DNA of 64,000 nt, from assembly GCF_026210795.1 (NCBI RefSeq), contig NC_089431.1, positions 1,984,001 to 2,048,000 of the forward strand. Reading direction: 5' to 3'. Position numbers and translations under genes: made by a program. Source of the stretch: Rhizophagus irregularis. Lineage: Eukaryota > Glomeromycota > Glomeromycetes > Glomerales > Glomeraceae. Positions 38,545-55,418 of the stretch are shown here, one piece after another; within the stretch, counting starts at the first letter, position 1, and the number at the start of each line of letters is the position of its first letter. The notes beneath the pieces were generated by a model, which was not told the origin of the DNA, made no database searches, and was given only the letters and a program-made list of their open reading frames with translations.

Positions 38545-39004
38545 TTAATTCTAAGTGTAAAGTTGGCGGTTTAATACCTTTCCGATGTATCTTCATTAAC
38601 TTGATAAATTTCGTTCTCATATTGGAGAACTTGTTCGTAGTCAAAATCGTCATCCATCGGGAAGAATAAAGTCAACACAATTTTATGGCGTTTTTCTAGA
38701 AGTCACTTCAGAAAAAGATATAAGGTATATGATTTTTATTTACAATAAAAGTGGTATGAAAGTTTGGATTTGCTGCCGACTTATTGTCTAACAAAAAAAT
38801 TGTAGTGTTCTATTTGATCTAAGTGTAGCGTTACTCATGTTACACAGTGTTATTGGTACTGCTGATAGACTGTCGATACACGTAAAACGAAATGGTTCTT
38901 TTTTTTATAGAAGTTAGGGGTTAAATATTGTAAAGGCGCTTGAATTTTCTTTTTAATTTAAGAATAATTTTAATAATTTTATCGTAGTAATAAGGATACT
39001 GATA

Positions 39005-40338
39005 ATGACCGAGAAAAAGGTGATAATTGCTTTAATTTACTCGGTAATATGATAAGGTTTTAAATGTTGTTACATTATATCATTTTCGTATACAGAAAGA
39101 TAAAGTGCTTCATTCTCTGATAGCTGGTTTAGTTGCCGGTGGAGTAGAAGCAACGATTACAGTACGTAATTTAAGTATAGCTACGAAATTATTATTGTTG
39201 TAATAATTATAATCATAATAATCAATTAATATAGTATCCAACAGAATATGTAAAGACTCAATTACAATTAGATGGAACAAGCGGAACTAAGGTAATTATC
39301 ATAGATGTGAAGTAAATAATCATGTTTTGATAAATTATTTTCTTTTCTTAAATTTGCAAACATCTTAGAGATTTAAAGGTCCAATTGATTGTGCAGTAAA
39401 GACGGTACAAGAAAAAGGAATCCCTGGTTTATATAAAGGATTATCTGCGTTAGTTATAGGAACAGCAGCAAAAGCGGGGGTCCGTTTTTTAACTTATGAT
39501 CAACTCAAAGTACTGTTACAAGATGAAAACGGCAATGTTTCTGGACCTAGATCAATGCTTGGTAATATAAATAGTTCTTTGGATCGTTATGATACGTTGT
39601 AAATTCGCGTGATTAATAATTATTATTAATTAGCTGGGCTTGGTGCCGGAATGGTTGAAGCTATCACTGTAGTAACTCCCACCGAAACGATAAAGTATTT
39701 AGTTTCCTTAGTTTTAATTTTTTTTATTTTACAAAATTTTATAAATAAATTTTTTGTTAATAGAACGAAAATAATTCACGATCAAACTCGAGCAAAACCT
39801 CAATATAATGGACTTGTACATGGCGTAACCAAGATTATAGCAAATGAAGGTTTAGGAGGAATTTATCGCGGATTATTTCCTGTTATGATGCGTCAAGGGG
39901 CAAATCAAGCAGTGCGTTTTTCAACTTATTCTACACTTAAACAAGAATTTCAAAAATATTCAGGACCACCAGGACAACCTTTACCTGCTCTAGTGACATT
40001 TGGCATAGGTGCAATAGCTGGCACAGTAACCGTTTATGCTACTATGCCATTAGATGTAATAAAAACCAAGATGCAAGGTTTAAAAGCAAAAGAATTATAC
40101 CGAAATAGTTTTCATTGTGGTTGGAAAATTTTAAAAGAAGAAGGTTTATTAGCTTTTTGGAAAGGAGCAACTCCTAGATTAAGCAGATTATTGGTAAGTC
40201 GTATATAATAATACGTAATTGATTATTTATTAAACATAATTTAATTGATTTAAATAATAGTTTTCAGGAGGTATTATCTTTACAGTCTATGAACAAGTGA
40301 TGACAGGTTTAAGAAAAATAGAAGAATTGAAGTATTAG
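39005..40338 (+). CDS. CTP1: Mitochondrial tricarboxylate (citrate) carrier
   Basis: Seven exons: 39005-39019, 39096-39161, 39235-39291, 39369-39561, 39634-39694, 39764-40193, 40261-40338; 299 residues, the normal size for an SLC25 carrier. Three repeat signatures of the Px[DE]xxK type are visible: YPTEYVKTQ, TPTETIKTK and MPLDVIKTK. Glycine-rich odd helices (AGLVAGGVEA, GLGAGMVEA, GIGAIAGTVT) are also present. The set YPTEYVKTQLQLD / TPTETIKTK is characteristic of citrate transporters (Ctp1/SLC25A1), which exchange citrate and malate across the inner mitochondrial membrane and export acetyl units for lipid synthesis. The first coding exon is only 15 bp. The 3' end faces SED5, 327 bp away. 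Confidence 0.9.
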
Positions 40339-40664
40339 AATAGAATGATCTTATAATTATTAATAAAACTTTTAAATTTAAAAATTTCGCGTTTATAATT
40401 GCATTCAACATTTAATTAATCTATAATTACATCCCATTCTCAATATAAATAATATTTACTTTTGTTGAAAGTGGTAAAAAAAAAAAATTCTAGTAGCAAC
40501 TTTTAAATTAAAAAAATGAAGTGATTTAAAAAGTGAATTGATCAGGAATTAAAGAAGGAATTAGGTATAGCTAAATTAAAAAATGATATTGCATGGCGCA
40601 AACAATAAAATAACCTAAAAAAAAATAATTTAAAATAAAAATCCAATAACATAAAATTATCATT

Positions 40665-41992
40665 TTAAGTTACAAGAATGAAAACCAAGAAAAAGAATAT
40701 TATAACTGCAAATATTTTAACCATTAGCCATCGATTTGAAGAAATACTAGCATAATATTTTAATAGTTCCTTTTGTGCTCCCTCTACATGAGTTTGTATG
40801 TCATCTGTGTTGGCATCAATTCTATTAAAAAAATTCGAGTGATTTAAAATTAATGAGATTTTAATTTCTTTTAAGACAAATAGAACATTCACTTTACCTT
40901 TGAACAGTTTCCCGCTGTTCTGCGACCATTGTTGCCAATTGTTGAAAAATATTACCAAGCTCAGCTATTGTTGATTCAATAGATTCAATCGCTGTTGCAC
41001 GACTTTCAATATAATTATCCTTTTTGAAGGAATAAAATAATTTTAATAAAAACTCAAATTGAATTTACATCACAATTTGAAAAAAGTTTTTACCTGTTGA
41101 TCAATAAATTGTAATTGCTGAGCTTGTCCTGAAGACATATCAAGAGCAAGAAAATCTGTATTCTGTTGAACATTACGTCTTTGCGTATTATATAATGGTG
41201 AATCAGTTGCAGGTATATCAGTTTGTTGATTAGAAGAAAACATGAATTGTTCCTTCCTATCCTTACTCGCTTTCATATTCTAAATAATATTAAAGAGAAA
41301 TTACTATTTATATTTATATATTGTACGTTAAAATTTACGCTCAAAATAATACCTGAGTTCGAATTTCCAAAACATCCTTAAAACTCATACTAGTACTAGC
41401 TAGTTTTGATTGTAACATAACTACAACATTAGAAGAATGTTCATCGGCCTGTTTATTATTTTTTTTATGATCCCGAACATATTGTTGGAGTAGGGCTATT
41501 TGCTTATTTAATTTTGCAATGTCCTGCTTAATTATATAAGTCAATTCCTATATATATAAAGATTAATTATTAGATTAATTAAATTTAGAACTAATTATTT
41601 GGCTAAATATTAAAATAAACCTACGCTAATTTCAACAGGCCGATCGTCAAAAAGTGTCTTTCGCTTAGCCACTAAATAACACATATATAAAATTATTAAT
41701 ATTGATTAATTGATACCAAGATAGTGATTAATTACTTACATTTCGTCAATTTTTGTAATTTAGCCGCTGTAATGTTTATATCCTTTCCTATCGCCGCCGC
41801 CATCTTTGCAAACTCACTTTTATTGACACCTGTACTACCGTTTACTAGTTTACTACTATTATTACTATTTAGCAATGGTCTTCGATGTTCTAAATTATGT
41901 CTTGCTTGAAAGCCTCCATGACCATTCGAGGACCTTGTACGGATTGACTCCACTGCGGCGTAAAATTCGGACGTTCTATCTTTAACTGACAT
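40665..41992 (-). CDS. SED5: Syntaxin-5/Sed5 Golgi Qa-SNARE
   Basis: Six minus-strand exons: 41992-41740, 41671-41625, 41547-41353, 41279-41094, 41019-40898, 40821-40665; 319 residues. The N-terminal peptide KDRTSEF is the Sly1-binding motif of Sed5/Syntaxin-5/Syntaxin-18. A helical Habc-type region follows (EFAKMAAAIGKDINITAAKL and later helices), then the SNARE motif whose zero-layer Gln lies in GNIFQQLATMV. A C-terminal membrane anchor (VKIFAVIIFFFLVFILVT) ends the protein. It should mediate ER-to-Golgi and intra-Golgi vesicle fusion as the Qa-SNARE. All junctions keep the frame. It diverges from ELF1 across 339 bp and converges with the citrate carrier gene. Confidence 0.93.
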
Positions 41993-42331
41993 TTTATTAT
42001 TTTAACTTGACGGAAAGGCTGAGAGAATTATAAAATTTTGACTTTAATAACTCAGATCTAGAGCTTGAAAGTAGTAAGGATAAGTATATAAACTAGCTTT
42101 TTATCAAAAAAAGAAAGTGATTGTTATTTCTAAACCCGCCACGCCGCTGAATACAAGTATTCGGTGAAATATTTTGCGCTTTAAATAATTGTACGTGTTA
42201 CCAAATTATTGGGATCATCCCCTTGCATAATACGTTTATATTCTTGCATTTTATTATTTTCATGTTTATAAAGCAGAAAAGTAAAATTTTGATTTTATTT
42301 TTAGACACAGAACGATCTAAAACTTACAGCA

Positions 42332-42877
42332 ATGGGTAAACGTAAAACCAAAAGAAAGCCAAAACCAAAGAAGAAATTAGTGCTTGATACTCACTTTGAC
42401 TGTATCGCCTGTCACCATGAGAAAAGTGTCGACGTTAAAATGTAAGATGCAAATAAATTTCTTTTACCGTTAACGTTCGAAACAGCTTATATAAATAGCT
42501 AAAGGGTTTTTAAATTGTAATTAGGCAACGTGATGCAAAAGTTGGTAACTTAAATTGTAGAATATGTGGTATTAAATTTCAATCAACTATAAATCGTAAG
42601 ATTTTTTTTCTTTTTTAAAAACATTCTCTCATTATATTGTAAGAAGAGAAATAATAGAATTTCTTTTTCAGCTTTAAGTGACCCTGTTGATGTATATTAT
42701 GAATGGGTTGATGCTTCACAAACAACCAAGCCTGAAGACTCTCGTGGTTTGTCAGACGATGAATTAGATTATCATGACAAGGATTTAAGAAATATTAGTG
42801 ATGGCGAAGATGATAATAGACTAAGAGATAGAGGAAGAACCTCAGATTTTGGAGAGGATGATGAGGATTATGATTAA
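42332..42877 (+). CDS. ELF1: Transcription elongation factor Elf1 (ELOF1)
   Basis: Exons 42332-42441, 42525-42595 and 42672-42877 give 128 residues. It starts with the family's conserved basic tail [15 protein letters not shown], followed by a four-cysteine zinc ribbon (CIAC in exon 1, CRIC in exon 2) and the conserved [11 protein letters not shown] stretch. An acidic C-terminal extension rich in Asp/Glu (to residue 128) is typical of fungal forms and absent from the 83-residue animal protein. Elf1 binds RNA polymerase II and helps it pass nucleosomes and DNA lesions. The gene diverges from SED5. Confidence 0.95.
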
Positions 42878-43659
42878 AAAGATTTTATCATTTAGTCATT
42901 AGCAAAAAAAAATTAAATTTATTTGATTTATTTGGTGGTACAGCAATATTATTATTATTTTTTTCATGGCTTGAGGTGATATCTCTCTTTTCGGACGGAA
43001 ATCTTGTAAAATAAATTAAATTTTGAGATTTGTATAAGATTATATTATCTTTCAATTTATTAAAGAATTTGTTTACCATGTAAAAAGTTATCAAAGTACA
43101 TTAAGAATATTGTAAAAATGGATATCGAATATTGATAATCAACTTAATTAGAAATGAGGCGAATTTCGATCACATGATCATGAAAATCCAATAAACAAAA
43201 ACAAATGTATTAGAAAATGATCGTCATTCTCCACTGTATTACAACTTTCACACAGATCGTTTGTGGATAATGGATAATCAAAATCGTACGACTCTACTAT
43301 CTTTTTATCATCTTTTATCAGCTTTTTTGATAAACAAAAATTTTCGAATTTTACCAGTTTAGATCAACTAGATAAAATGCGAAAAAACACATATATACAT
43401 GTATTCATTTTTTTATTCAAAAAAAAATTTTTTTTTTTTAATATTCTTTTCATTCTCGAATATACTTTATTTGCTGGTAAAAAAATTTTTTTTACGCGTT
43501 TTTTTACGTGTCTTTTTACGTGTCTTTCTCATTAAAATTTTCAACTTTATGTACTTATATTTTTTTTTTTACATTTTACTCTTTTCAAAAAGGTCAAAAT
43601 TGAAATAATTTATCATAAATCATTTTGAATTCAGTACATACTAAAAGATTATAAACCAA
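42878..43659. other. Intergenic region upstream of PP2C gene
   Basis: Holds the ELF1 3' end and the PP2C promoter. AT-rich, with the repeated phrase TTTTTACGTGTC near 43500-43525. No supported gene. Confidence 0.4.
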
Positions 43660-45082
43660 ATGAATTCATTAAAATTTACCACATATTCACATTCGTTATA
43701 TTATTCAAATCGTTCAAGTAATATACTTAAAAATCAAAATACTTCGATAATACGTTCATTTTTTACCTTAATAAATACTCATAGAATATTTTTGAATAAT
43801 AATAAATCCATTTTTCTTTCTTCTCATTCAAACACTATTAATCATAAAAGATATTTTACTAATTTTTTTTTATCAAAATTTTGGACAAAAAAAACACTTA
43901 AACCTGTTCCCTCAAACCTACAGAAATTTTTTGATACATCGACATCATCAAATCTATCCATAACTGCTTTACCAGCAAATCCAACTCCAACTCCAGAACC
44001 AACAATAAAACCTATACCTATTTATACACGACTAACTTCTGTATTTCCTATTCCTAGTAAACATAATAAGTTTATACTATCTCCTGGTGGATCTGGTTTA
44101 CCAAAAAACTCTGAAAAGTTAATTTCCACGAATAATGATGAAAAATATCATAGTGTGGGTTGTGGAGAAGATAGTTTTTTTTTAAGATATGATTCTTTAG
44201 GTGTAGCTGATGGAGTTGGTGGTTGGCGTAATGTTTCTTCCTTACGTAATACTGGTAATTTAATAATTTGGTTCTGAATGAAAAAGTCATGTATCCATAC
44301 AATTTCTTTGATATTTTTAATAATGAATTTTTTTTCTTTTTGGTTTCTCGTATTACTATAATAGTTGCGAATTCAGCTTTATATGCTCGTAAATTGATGC
44401 ACTATTCGTATGCAGAACTTGAAAAGTATGACAATGTTGAAGATGAGAAGAAATATAATGATGTTAATCCTGTTGATATATTACAAGCAAGCTATAAAAA
44501 AACTATTAGCGAATTAGAATTAGAGGTAAGTTTCTAAATGACTTTCTGTATTGAAAATTTTGTAATTAAAATATTTTTTTTATCATTAAGAGAGTTATTG
44601 GATCATCAACCGCATTAATTGCAATATTACGAGATGATGAATTAAGAATAGCGAATGTAGGAGATTGTGGTATAGGTGTAATACGTTATAATGAATTTAT
44701 ATTTCGTAATGAGGAACAACAACATTCCTTCAATTATCCCTACCAATTAGGTACAGGCTCAATTATTACACCTAAAGATTCACAACAATTCACAGTTAAA
44801 ATTCAACTAGGAGATATTATAATTCTGGGTAGTGATGGTATATTTGATAACTTATTTGAGAATGATATAATTGATGAAATTAAGGATAAGGAACTTGATC
44901 CTCAAATGATAAGTGATGCTTTGGCTTGGAAAGCAAAACAAGCGAGTGTGGAAGATATTTCTTCTCCGTTTCAATATCGTGCTCATCAAGAAGGTTTACC
45001 TTATCAAGGTGGTAAAAGAGATGATATTAGTGTTCTGGTTGCTATAGTAACCGATAATAATTTGGATAGGTTAAATTGCTAA
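43660..45082 (+). CDS. PTC7: PP2C-type protein phosphatase, probably mitochondrial (Ptc7/PPTC7-like)
   Basis: Exons 43660-44254, 44365-44525 and 44591-45082 give 415 residues. The first about 100 residues are rich in Ser, Asn, Lys and Arg and poor in acids, as in a mitochondrial presequence. The catalytic domain shows GEDSFF, GVADGVGGW (metal-binding Asp), VGDCG, GSDGIFDNL and a final DDISVLVA. SALYARKLMHYSYAELEKY and the overall arrangement match the Ptc7/PPTC7/azr1 branch, which dephosphorylates mitochondrial proteins, including coenzyme Q biosynthesis factors in yeast. The metal-dependent Ser/Thr phosphatase call is firm. Mitochondrial location and orthology are inferred. It converges with the DDX42-type gene, 312 bp apart. 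Confidence 0.85.
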
Positions 45083-45394
45083 TTTATATTATATATGTGC
45101 AACACCCATATAAGTTTAAAAAATTATGCTAAGCAAAGAATACCATCAAAAATTTATTATCATTATTAAATACTTGAAATATGTGAAGATTAACGGACTA
45201 TATAAGCATTTCTTTTTCATAAAATCAAATTTTATTATCATAGAATTGAAATTTATGTAATATATATAACATTGTAATATTATCAGAAATGATTTTTTTT
45301 TACAAGTTAATAAATACTCAAAAGTGAAAACTCCATAAATGTAATCTTATAATCTTTCTAATAATTATATTTAGACTTTTTAAATAAACATAAA

Positions 45395-49348
<3,954 letters not shown>

Positions 49349-49867
49349 TATTGGAGATCTTAAAATAAAAAAGCACTTTTTATGTTTCTCGAGATATTCA
49401 ACTTAAAGCTTGATGACTCAGCATGTTACACTTGTATCCATAAATATAAATAGATAATTTATCACCCCGCGTGATAGATTTGTATCATGTAGGTCTGCAG
49501 GTCACCCTTTTTTTTTGTGGGGGATATTCACAAGACGGGATATATTCAATTTTAGTCTAAAAGTTTAATAACAAAAAATTCGGATTTTTTTTTCTTTACA
49601 TACACGCACAGAAACAAGATCTATGATGCATGTTTTTTTATTTTATAACACATTGATACAACAAAAGATAAAGAATATAATTCCCAAGAAACAGTCTATG
49701 TTTAAAGGGGTAAAAAAAATAAAGCAAAGTATAATTTTATACGAGAAGTAAAAAAAAAATTACTAAAATAAGCTTATGCGAATTAATTGTAAAAAATTAC
49801 TATAAAGAGTAAAATGACACGAATATATCAAGAAATCATGAGCATCCAAATATCAGGGTTTATAAAT
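49349..49867. other. Spacer between histone H3 and DDX42 genes
   Basis: Both neighbours lie on the minus strand, so this holds the H3 3' UTR and the DDX42 promoter. AT-rich; nothing specific recognised. Confidence 0.4.
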
Positions 49868-50599
<732 letters not shown>

Positions 50600-51084
50600 A
50601 TTTTATAGGTTAGCGTGTTATTAATGAGTTGGTTATTTTATAGTTTTGTAATATAAAAGTATTGGAAAATTTTCTTTGAAAAGTATTTTTTTATACTTAA
50701 TGATGGGAAAAAAATTCAGAGACCACCAAAAAATGGCTGGAAAAAGGAAAAATAGGGATATATGTGAGAAAGTGAGCAGATGACGTAAATGACGTCGGAT
50801 ATCGGAGTCAGTTGTCAATTACCACACTATAAATATTTTTATTATTATTATAAATAATAAATACTTCATAAACTTTTCCAATTAGATAAGCAAGCCCGAC
50901 TTTTGTCATGTGATAAATAGAGTGACGCGAAGTGACAAATTGCTTATATTATCACATGATTATTACGTGTAACTATTAGGTGACATGAGAAGTTGAACAA
51001 ACCATAATTTAATTTGATTTGGAAATAGGCCACCTACATAAGTTTATTTATTAGGCATCAAATTTCAAATTTTTAAATATAAAA

Positions 51085-51449
51085 ATGCCGACTGAATACC
51101 AACTTCTTTCTCTAAATGAAACTAATTCAAATCATTCTGATGAAGGTTCTAACATAATACCCATGGTTACAAGAGGCGCATTCGCAATGCCTAGAAGTTC
51201 TATAAGTCTTCAGGAACTTAGAGCTCCGATTCCATGGTATTTAGACTCTTGCAAATTGACCAAAGTGTGGACTACATTTAGTTATTCTGAGTATTATAAA
51301 ACATCTATCCTCAACATTATTAATTCTTTTTTTGTTTATTGAATATATAGATTGTGATTTTTATTGTTATATCATCCTGGGTAATATTAGTTATTTGGCA
51401 AGTATTACGGTTGGGAATTTCGCAGTCAATTACTTACGAGGAGGAATAA
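51085..51449 (+). CDS. Small single-pass membrane protein, unknown function
   Basis: Exons 51085-51264 and 51351-51449 give 92 residues. The first 60 residues are hydrophilic (MPTEYQLLSLNE..., Ser/Asn-rich, then APIPWYLDSCKLTK). Exon 2 encodes one clear transmembrane helix (IVIFIVISSWVILVIWQVL) and a short acidic tail SITYEEE. The lack of a signal peptide and the near C-terminal helix suggest a tail-anchored or single-span protein with a cytosolic N-terminus. I do not recognise a family. The intron has a GTGTGG donor, weaker than most here, but splicing yields a complete membrane helix while the unspliced frame does not, which favours this model. It diverges from histone H3. Confidence 0.6.
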
Positions 51450-51828
51450 ATATTATACACGAGAAAAAAATATTAAAGATATAAGACGAATATTAAGTAT
51501 AGAATAGTTAAAGCATAAATTTATTATTTATCTTCAATAATCCTAATTTTCGCAACCATAGTAATGTATTTTTTTACGAATAAAAGAATTTTTTTTTAAC
51601 GTTTTAATGCTGTAGAATGGTCTTCACAAGTAGAATTAAGATCGACTTCTGTGACACTTATCTGCTTCATCTTGCATGTTTTCATCGAGAAAAAATTTTT
51701 TTAGATCTTCATATTTGATTTTAAGACTTTTGCGTGTTTTCACTTTTAGTGAGTTCATTATAATTTTTTTTTTTCTTGTCATTTCTTTTTCTTGCTTATG
51801 ATAATAGTGAAATTTTTATTACAGTATA

Positions 51829-52866
51829 ATGTCTGCCCCAATTCCAGCTACTTATTCAGACATTGGCAAATCTGCTAGCGATCTATTTGGCAAGGACTTC
51901 CCGGTCGGCTCATTTAAGCTCGAGTCTAAAACTACTGCCCCCAATGGTGTGGTAAGACCACAACGAACCATTCATACTTTAAAATTTTCGTTTATGAATA
52001 CTATAATCGAGTAAACAGTTAAATTCAAAATTCCAATTTCTCCTTTAGTCTTTCACCCTTACTGGCCTGAAAGACACGAAGAGCGGCAATATTAATGGAG
52101 AACTTAAATCTAAATATTATTATCCAAAGAGAGGTGGAACGTTTACTGGAAGTTGGACTACAAGTAACATATTAAATGGACAAGTTGAACTTGAAAATAG
52201 TCTTGCAAAAGGTCTTAAATTAGATTTAGTTGCTAACATTCAACCGGCAAGTGGAAATAGAAATGTTAGAGGAGGTTTCACTTTTAAACAACCAGGGCTT
52301 CATACAAAGGTTTATCTTGATGCTCTTAAAGGCCCTACTTTCCAAGGAGATATCGTAGTTGGCCATGAAGGATTTCTTATTGGTTCGGAGGGTTGTTATG
52401 ACGTTTTGGAAGGAAAACTAACCCGTTATGGTGTTACGGCGGGTTATACTCATCCTGAATATAACGTTGCCCTTCGCGTAACTAATTCATTGTCTGCTTA
52501 TACTCTTTTATATTATCATCGTGTGAGCTCTGAAATTGAAGCCGGTGCTAAGGCTCATTGGGATAGCCAAACGAATAATCCTTCAGTTAATTTGGAGTTT
52601 GGTGCCAAATATTTCTTGGATCGTGATGCTTTTATCAAAGTATTATTTCTTCTAATTTCTTTTTTCTTTTTTTTCTTTTTTTCTTAGTGAAGTAATATAT
52701 ATTGATTTGTTTATAGGGTAAAGTTGATAGTACTGGTAAAGTTGGTATTGGATACACACAAGCACTCCGTCCTGGCGTTAAGATCTCATTGGGAGGAAGC
52801 ATTGACACGTCTCGTTTGAATGAAAATGCACATCGTTTCGGCATTTCTATTAATTTAGAATCTTAA
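51829..52866 (+). CDS. POR1: Mitochondrial outer-membrane porin (VDAC)
   Basis: Exons 51829-51951, 52049-52639 and 52717-52866 give 287 residues, the usual porin length. The N-terminus (MSAPIPATYSDIGKSASDLFGKDFPVG) matches the amphipathic helix that starts fungal porins. The rest is alternating beta-strand sequence with family landmarks GLKDTKSGNINGELKSKY, YYPKRGGTFTGSWTTSN and the final GISINLES. It should form the 19-strand barrel that passes ATP, ADP and small anions across the outer membrane. It converges with the AP-4 mu gene, leaving 275 bp for both 3' ends. Confidence 0.95.
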
Positions 52867-53141
52867 TATGTTGGTCTAAATTTGTATGTATTACATTCAA
52901 TTGAAACATTAACATTTAATCTGTTTTGCTTATACAAATTCACTTTTATTTTGTAGCAAATTTTGACTTTCAAATTGCTAAAAAATATATAATATATAAT
53001 TTTGCGTTATAATCACCGGTATACATATATTTGTTAAATAATTTTAAATTATTAAAGAATTTAAAGAATATATGCATAACCTATCTTTTACCTTATTGTT
53101 ATATTGTATTTTTTGTGTTCCATAATCTCTTTCTTACCTTT

Positions 53142-55216
53142 TCAGACACGACAAATATAACTTTCTGATATGGTAAAATATCTAACCCAACGCTGGGGAG
53201 GTATTGACTTATTTTTTTCGTAAACTTTTAATTTTCGGATTTGAATATTAGAACAAGTGTAATTTGGAATATCAAATTCAAGACTATTAAATGGGTTCAA
53301 TTATTAGTTTAATTTTGAAGAGAGATACACGTATTATTAATGTTATAGTAACTTTACCTAATAGGTCCTATTTCCAGCTCTGCTACAGCAGAAAATGAAG
53401 TAGCCCCTGTAATCTATAAAATAATGGTAATATTAGTTGTCGATATATTATAAGATTAAGAGTACTTCAAAGCTACCTTGACTTTTATTGATTGTTCTGT
53501 GCCACCTTTTAAATTATTAATAGTCCATATGATGTTTTTGATTCGATTATCATATTGGAATGATTGCTCATTCGAATCATCCGTATTTTCGTTCGAGACA
53601 CTAACAAAAATATAAGGTTCAGATTAAAGTGAACATAACTTTATTAAACTTTATTAAACAGAAGCTTTAAATAAATACCTCTGTGTTACGCGAGGTAAAG
53701 GTACAGTTAGCGTACATTTACTCACGAACTTATCTTCCGGAATATCAGCTCGAATTTTAATAGTGATGTCCATTCTATTTGGACATCTTGGGTCACGCAG
53801 AAGAATTGGGAAAATTCGAAATGGTAAACTAACGTCACTAGATATCCGATAACTTGAAGTATTTAAATTTATTAACCATTGGATAATGAGGATAAAAATA
53901 AATGTAATAGATAAAATATGTTACTTCATAATTGTAGTCTCTCCTTCTGGTGGAAAAATGACCATTCGCCTATATTCATTAAAATCTTGATAATAATTGT
54001 TGCTACTTAATTAAGACTAAAATATATAATATCAAAAAATTAAAAATATAACAAAATCTACCTGTAGGATCCACCGAATCATGGAACTTATAATCATCAA
54101 ACACGATCCCATACTTGTCACCTATGTTTTCGGTAAGAAATGTTTATTATTGTATATGAAATTATGTTTAGGAACTTTTTTCTCTTACTTGATATATCTT
54201 TGTCTCTTCCAAGTACAATATTGGAATTTAGTCCCAATCGAATTTCAGGATTTCCTTGCAAATAACTCTTAATTTGAATTGATCCATTAATTTCTGCTCG
54301 TACTGTCATTCCCTAATTTAAATTTGTTGAATATATCAGCAAATACTTATATTCATATTTAAAGTTCTAAAAGAATAACTTACATTAGATGCAAAAGAAG
54401 CAACAAGTTGTTCAATCATGTCAATGTAGACTTCATTTTGTTTAGAACTTCTTTCATCACGTGAATGCACAATTGGTCTATTTCTTGAAGACCCTAAGTT
54501 TGTCCCCGGGGCTTTTAACTGAAAATTCGATTCGAGTTATTATATTATTATATATTATAATTAGAGAAATATTAAATTCAACCTTGGCTAACGAATTAAT
54601 GATTATATTTTCGCGTTTAACCGGTACTGGATCTTCATATACGTAAGATTTCAATTGATCGGTCAAGGTTGTCTGAACATATCCGTAATCCTAAAAAAAA
54701 AGAAACTTTTGTTATCAGGATAAATTAAGTTCAAGAAAGGTAGAATTGCACTTACAATTATTTCGTCGAGTAATTCGTAAACTAAACTAGAATTTAATCG
54801 TAAACATTCCTCGCTTAAAATTCCACAAAAGTCCTTTATCAAAGTTGCGATACGTCCAAGTAATTCATAGATCATAAAAGGCGAAACATTAAACTTTGTA
54901 GTGCAAACAAAATAAAGCCCTTGTATATTTGTAAAAAGAAAATTAACACCGTCAACATTAAATATTGGAGGCGGGTCTAGTTCGGCTCCATGGTTTTTTT
55001 GCCAGGTTTTTAATTTATCGAGAAGAAGGTCAGGTACATCTCGAGGAGTATCGTGTCGGTCTTTTTGTTTTTCAGACCAAAAAACGAAATATTGCGAATC
55101 AATTTAAAAAAATACGTCCATAGGTTATTGTAACGAAATTCATAGAAAAACTCACAATCGCGAAATATAAGTGTGTCGCCTCGCTGAGGAGATAAAATAA
55201 AAAATTGTGAAATCAT
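53142..55216 (-). CDS. AP4M1: AP-4 adaptor complex mu subunit
   Basis: Eleven minus-strand exons with high-low ends 55216-55156, 55057-54756, 54690-54583, 54518-54384, 54312-54189, 54121-54062, 53985-53925, 53852-53679, 53600-53477, 53413-53358, 53283-53142; 448 residues against about 453 in human AP4M1. The start MISQFFILSPQRGDTLIFRDY is the AP-4 mu signature, distinct from AP-1/2/3 mu. A longin-like N-domain, a linker with SRDERSS..EVYIDMIEQL, and a C-terminal mu-homology domain follow (GSIQIKSYLQGNPEIRLGLN, VIFPPEGETTIMNYR, ISLEFDIPNYTCSNIQIRKLKV, WVRYFTIS). It would select cargo with tyrosine-type signals at the trans-Golgi. AP-4 is absent from yeasts. It is divergently paired with AP-1 sigma. 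Confidence 0.9.
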
Positions 55217-55418
55217 TTCACTAAATTAACGTAATTAATAACTAATAATTTAAGGATAATAATTTAATTTTTTCAATTAAATTCTGATTGGCTCGATAAT
55301 TTTCCGATATTGGATCTACATTTTTACGGGTTTGTGTAACCTTTCTAAGTTTTGACATTGCCACCAAAAAAATTGTATTTTTATTCTTATTTTTCGATAG
55401 ATCAGTTCGACCTTAAAG
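55217..55418. promoter_or_regulatory. Divergent promoter between AP-4 mu and AP-1 sigma
   Basis: Only 202 bp separate the start codons of two adaptor-complex subunits transcribed away from each other, so this stretch must contain both 5' UTRs and both promoters. It is AT-rich. No TATA or factor site could be assigned with confidence. Confidence 0.6.

Noticed and set aside
43399-43608. 69-residue Phe-rich plus frame
   Set aside because: Homopolymer-T translation in the PP2C promoter region.
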